From: Acidobacteriota bacterium
GTDB lineage: Bacteria; Acidobacteriota; Blastocatellia; Pyrinomonadales; Pyrinomonadaceae
Assembly (NCBI GenBank): GCA_016713675.1
Contig: JADJOS010000005.1
Location: 1 to 64,000, forward strand
DNA: 64,000 bases
Reading direction: 5' to 3'
Below are positions 62,611-64,000 of this stretch, in pieces. The position numbers and the translations under genes are program-made. The notes beneath the pieces were generated by a model. It saw only the letters and a list, made by a program, of their open reading frames with translations, was not told the DNA's origin and ran no database searches. Each line of letters begins with the position of its first letter. Positions within the stretch are counted from its first letter, which is position 1.

Positions 62611-62655
62611 TTGGGGTGCGAGAGGTCGCAAGTTCAAATCTTGTCGTCCCGACCA
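62611..62655 (+). other. Attachment core: 3' half of tRNA-Pro(GGG), right copy
   Basis: This is the same 45-base unit as at 18319: TTGGGGT loop, GCGAG AGGTC, T-arm GCAAG TTCAAAT CTTGT, acceptor CGTCCCG, A and CCA. No 5' tRNA half is upstream. It differs from the left copy at four T-stem positions, which keep the stem paired. It marks the right junction between the island and what I take to be chromosome. Confidence 0.7.
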
Positions 62656-62660
62656 TATAG

Positions 62661-62697
62661 AAAGAGCTCGCGGTTTGATTGGGCCGCGAGCTCTTTT
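62661..62697 (+). terminator. Rho-independent terminator after the right tRNA fragment
   Basis: A perfect 13-bp stem (AAAGAGCTCGCGG and CCGCGAGCTCTTT) with a 10-base loop ends in TTTT. It is probably the original terminator of the tRNA-Pro transcript. It can also act on the convergent minus-strand gene at 62716. Confidence 0.85.
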
Positions 62698-62715
62698 CGA
62701 TTAGATATTAAGATC

Positions 62716-63222
62716 TTATTCTTCGCCGCCCACTTTTCCGTCGTTAGTCATTGGCTCAGGCTCGCTGCTCGTGGCACTGCTCGCCTGGTACATCTTTTGA
62801 TAGAGCCTGACCGAGATGAATTGATTTGCAAATGCCATCACGCCGCAAATAAGAATCAATATCACACCAAAAACCGGACCAAATGAGTAGTTACTGTTTG
62901 TTAAACCATTATCGGAGTTGAACCGAAAGAAAATCTCCCCGAGCCAGAAATATCTCACTATTAGGAAAAATGCTACGTAAGTGAACGTCACCCAGATAGC
63001 CCAAGCCCGCTGCGTTGCCCATAATACGCCATTCGCAAGAGCGATCAATACGACGCCGGAGACAGCGATAACGGTACATGCAAGGCCGGAATGGTACTCG
63101 TATCCTGACACCGCGTCTGCGGGCCTCCCAACGCTATTAAGCCAACTCCATGAATAGTATGTAAAAAAGGCCATTACGGCCGATGAAATGCCTAAAATGG
63201 CCAGAAATAGTTTTTTCCACAT
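62716..63222 (-). CDS. Four-helix membrane protein, unknown
   Basis: The protein has 168 residues with helices LFLAILGISSAVMAFFTYYS, GLACTVIAVSGVVLIALANG, AIWVTFTYVAFFLIVRYFWL and SFGPVFGVILILICGVMAFA. A short polar tail ends MTNDGKVGGEE. I do not recognise the family. It is the first gene outside the island and is followed by a degP/htrA-type gene on the same strand. Confidence 0.6.
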   Translation of the reverse strand: MWKKLFLAILGISSAVMAFFTYYSWSWLNSVGRPADAVSGYEYHSGLACTVIAVSGVVLIALANGVLWATQRAWAIWVTFTYVAFFLIVRYFWLGEIFFRFNSDNGLTNSNYSFGPVFGVILILICGVMAFANQFISVRLYQKMYQASSATSSEPEPMTNDGKVGGEE

Positions 63223-63343
63223 ACCGGAATTTTATAACAGAGAAACCGCCGGATTACAAAGTCAATTTGAGATTCCAATACAGGCAAAATGATCGGAGAA
63301 TCATATCGCCTGTATCCGCCCCACAATTATCATCAATTGTTAC

Positions 63344-64000
63344 TTAATTCGGTTTAATGGTCAGATATATTGTCTGACCGCGTCTTGAAACAAGCAGCAG
63401 CAATGGCTTGTTGACGGCGGCATCCAGCATAGCTTTAACATCCGACACAGAATTGACCGGCTTCCGGTTTATTTCGAGTATTACATCACCCCGGGCGATT
63501 CCAGCTTCGGCTGACGGTCCGCTCGGGTCGAGGTCTGTGACGACCAGGCCTTCCGAGTCTGATTCAAGGCCGAGCTGCTTCGCGACTTGCGGCGTCACTG
63601 GCTGCAGGCTTAATCCGAGCTTGCCGCCCTGGTCCTTTCCAACTGGGCCTTCAGCATTAGGTTCTGTGCCGGTTTCGCCGGGTTTGTCCATCTTAGTATC
63701 AAATTCGTCCAGTGTTGCAACAAATTCCTGTTCCTTTCCATCACGCTGAACGGTTATCTTGATCTCCGTACCGGGAAGGGTGCCTGCGACCTTGTTGCGG
63801 AGAACATTACTATCTTCGATCTTTTCGCCATTTATTCCTGTAATTATGTCATTTCGCTTCAATCCGGCTTTATCTGCAGCACTTCCAGCTTTGACGTTGC
63901 TGACCAGTACGCCCGCACGCTCGGTCAAGTCTAAGGCTTTGGAGATCTCGTCGGTAATATTTTGAATGTTAACGCCTAACATGCCGCGCCGGACCCTTCC
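63344..64000 (-). CDS. DegP/HtrA-type serine protease, C-terminal PDZ part (partial)
   Basis: The frame runs in from the right edge (GRVRRGMLGVNIQNITDEIS) and stops at 63344. Two PDZ domains are visible: one with GVLVSNVKAGSAADKAGLKR, NDIITGINGEKIEDSNVLRN, the other with LGLSLQPVTPQVAKQLGLES and GIARGDVILEINRKPVNSVS. A polar linker (GETGTEPNAEGPVGKDQGG) separates them. The protease domain with the catalytic triad lies outside the window. These are periplasmic quality-control proteases. Because the reading is open to 64000, the gene continues to the right on the map. Confidence 0.88.
   Translation of the reverse strand, partial: GRVRRGMLGVNIQNITDEISKALDLTERAGVLVSNVKAGSAADKAGLKRNDIITGINGEKIEDSNVLRNKVAGTLPGTEIKITVQRDGKEQEFVATLDEFDTKMDKPGETGTEPNAEGPVGKDQGGKLGLSLQPVTPQVAKQLGLESDSEGLVVTDLDPSGPSAEAGIARGDVILEINRKPVNSVSDVKAMLDAAVNKPLLLLVSRRGQTIYLTIKPN

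Larger units (their letters stand above)
18364..62655 (+). mobile_element. 44-kb integrative island carrying nitrate-respiration genes
   Basis: The segment begins after a tRNA-Pro(GGG) 3' half and ends with a second copy of the same 45-base unit. Each copy has integrase-arm-like repeats about 107 bp to its left and a strong hairpin terminator to its right. A tyrosine integrase sits just inside the left end. The cargo is a set of nitrate/nitrite respiration genes, cofactor genes, a toxin-antitoxin pair and an export cassette. No conjugation genes are visible, so it may be a non-conjugative or mobilisable island. Because neither copy is a whole tRNA, the intact tRNA-Pro is predicted to lie left of the window. 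Confidence 0.65.

Noticed and set aside
18364..62655. Integrative conjugative element
   Set aside because: I see no relaxase, type IV secretion or coupling-protein genes in the segment, so self-transfer is not supported.
1..64000. CRISPR arrays
   Set aside because: I found no series of regularly spaced repeats and no cas-like genes. The longest repeats are the att units, the DUF7009 end repeat and the hip operators.

Overview
The window looks like a chromosome segment of a Gram-negative, probably Acidobacteriota bacterium (Blastocatellia/Pyrinomonadaceae-like). This is an inference from gene style and moderate GC only, because no ribosomal RNA or marker gene is present. Most of the window is accessory DNA. 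Positions 1-18,363 look like the right part of one integrated element. Positions 18,364-62,655 look like a second complete island of about 44.3 kb. Ordinary chromosome (a membrane protein and the end of a DegP/HtrA-type protease) appears to resume after 62,655.

Region 1 (1-8,000) holds an uncharacterised module: an SSAP-like protein, a Ycf46-like AAA+ ATPase, a DUF1257 protein, DUF2997 proteins and an NrdG-like radical SAM protein. The radical SAM gene is split at its cysteine motif by a Tn554-like element of about 3.9 kb with two tyrosine recombinases, and that element carries its own NrdG-like radical SAM gene. Almost every gene here is broken by single-base indels, mostly at short homopolymers, whereas the rest of the window reads cleanly. 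This may be poorly polished sequence or real decay.

Region 2 (8,087-17,926) is a metal-resistance block: DUF6660, CzcC (with an in-frame amber), CzcB, CzcA, a PII-like protein, CzcD, DUF3703, YnfA and a short CDF-like protein.

Region 3 (18,190-18,735) is an integration junction. It has integrase arm-like repeats, the 3' half of a tRNA-Pro(GGG), a strong terminator, an inverted arm repeat and then a tyrosine integrase. The same arms, tRNA half and terminator recur at 62,485-62,697, which marks the island's other end.

Region 4, the island, is a nitrate-respiration package. A minus-strand block (33,112 to 22,654) encodes a NarI-like cytochrome b, a NasA/NarB-type nitrate reductase, a four-cluster ferredoxin, a Rieske protein, a small membrane protein, NrfH, NrfA, two NarK transporters and MobA. 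A Crp/Fnr regulator, DUF7009, RIC and YwiC-like genes lie between, along with an AT-richer HlyD/ABC export cassette. A second minus-strand operon (56,515 to 43,768) encodes a GltD-like flavoprotein, a Rieske/cytochrome b/heptaheme cytochrome complex, a Tat-exported NarG/NxrA-type molybdoenzyme with NarH/NxrB-like and gamma subunits, a hemerythrin and a TorD-like chaperone. MoaA and a DcaP-like porin follow, then a mobA relic, HipBA and an AbiEi-like protein at the right end. Together these genes could take up nitrate, reduce it to nitrite and ammonium, drive a periplasmic nitrate/nitrite enzyme from quinol through a bc-like complex, make the molybdenum cofactor and limit NO damage. Five similar palindromes of the form TGAYNNNNRTCA suggest control by the island's Crp/Fnr protein.
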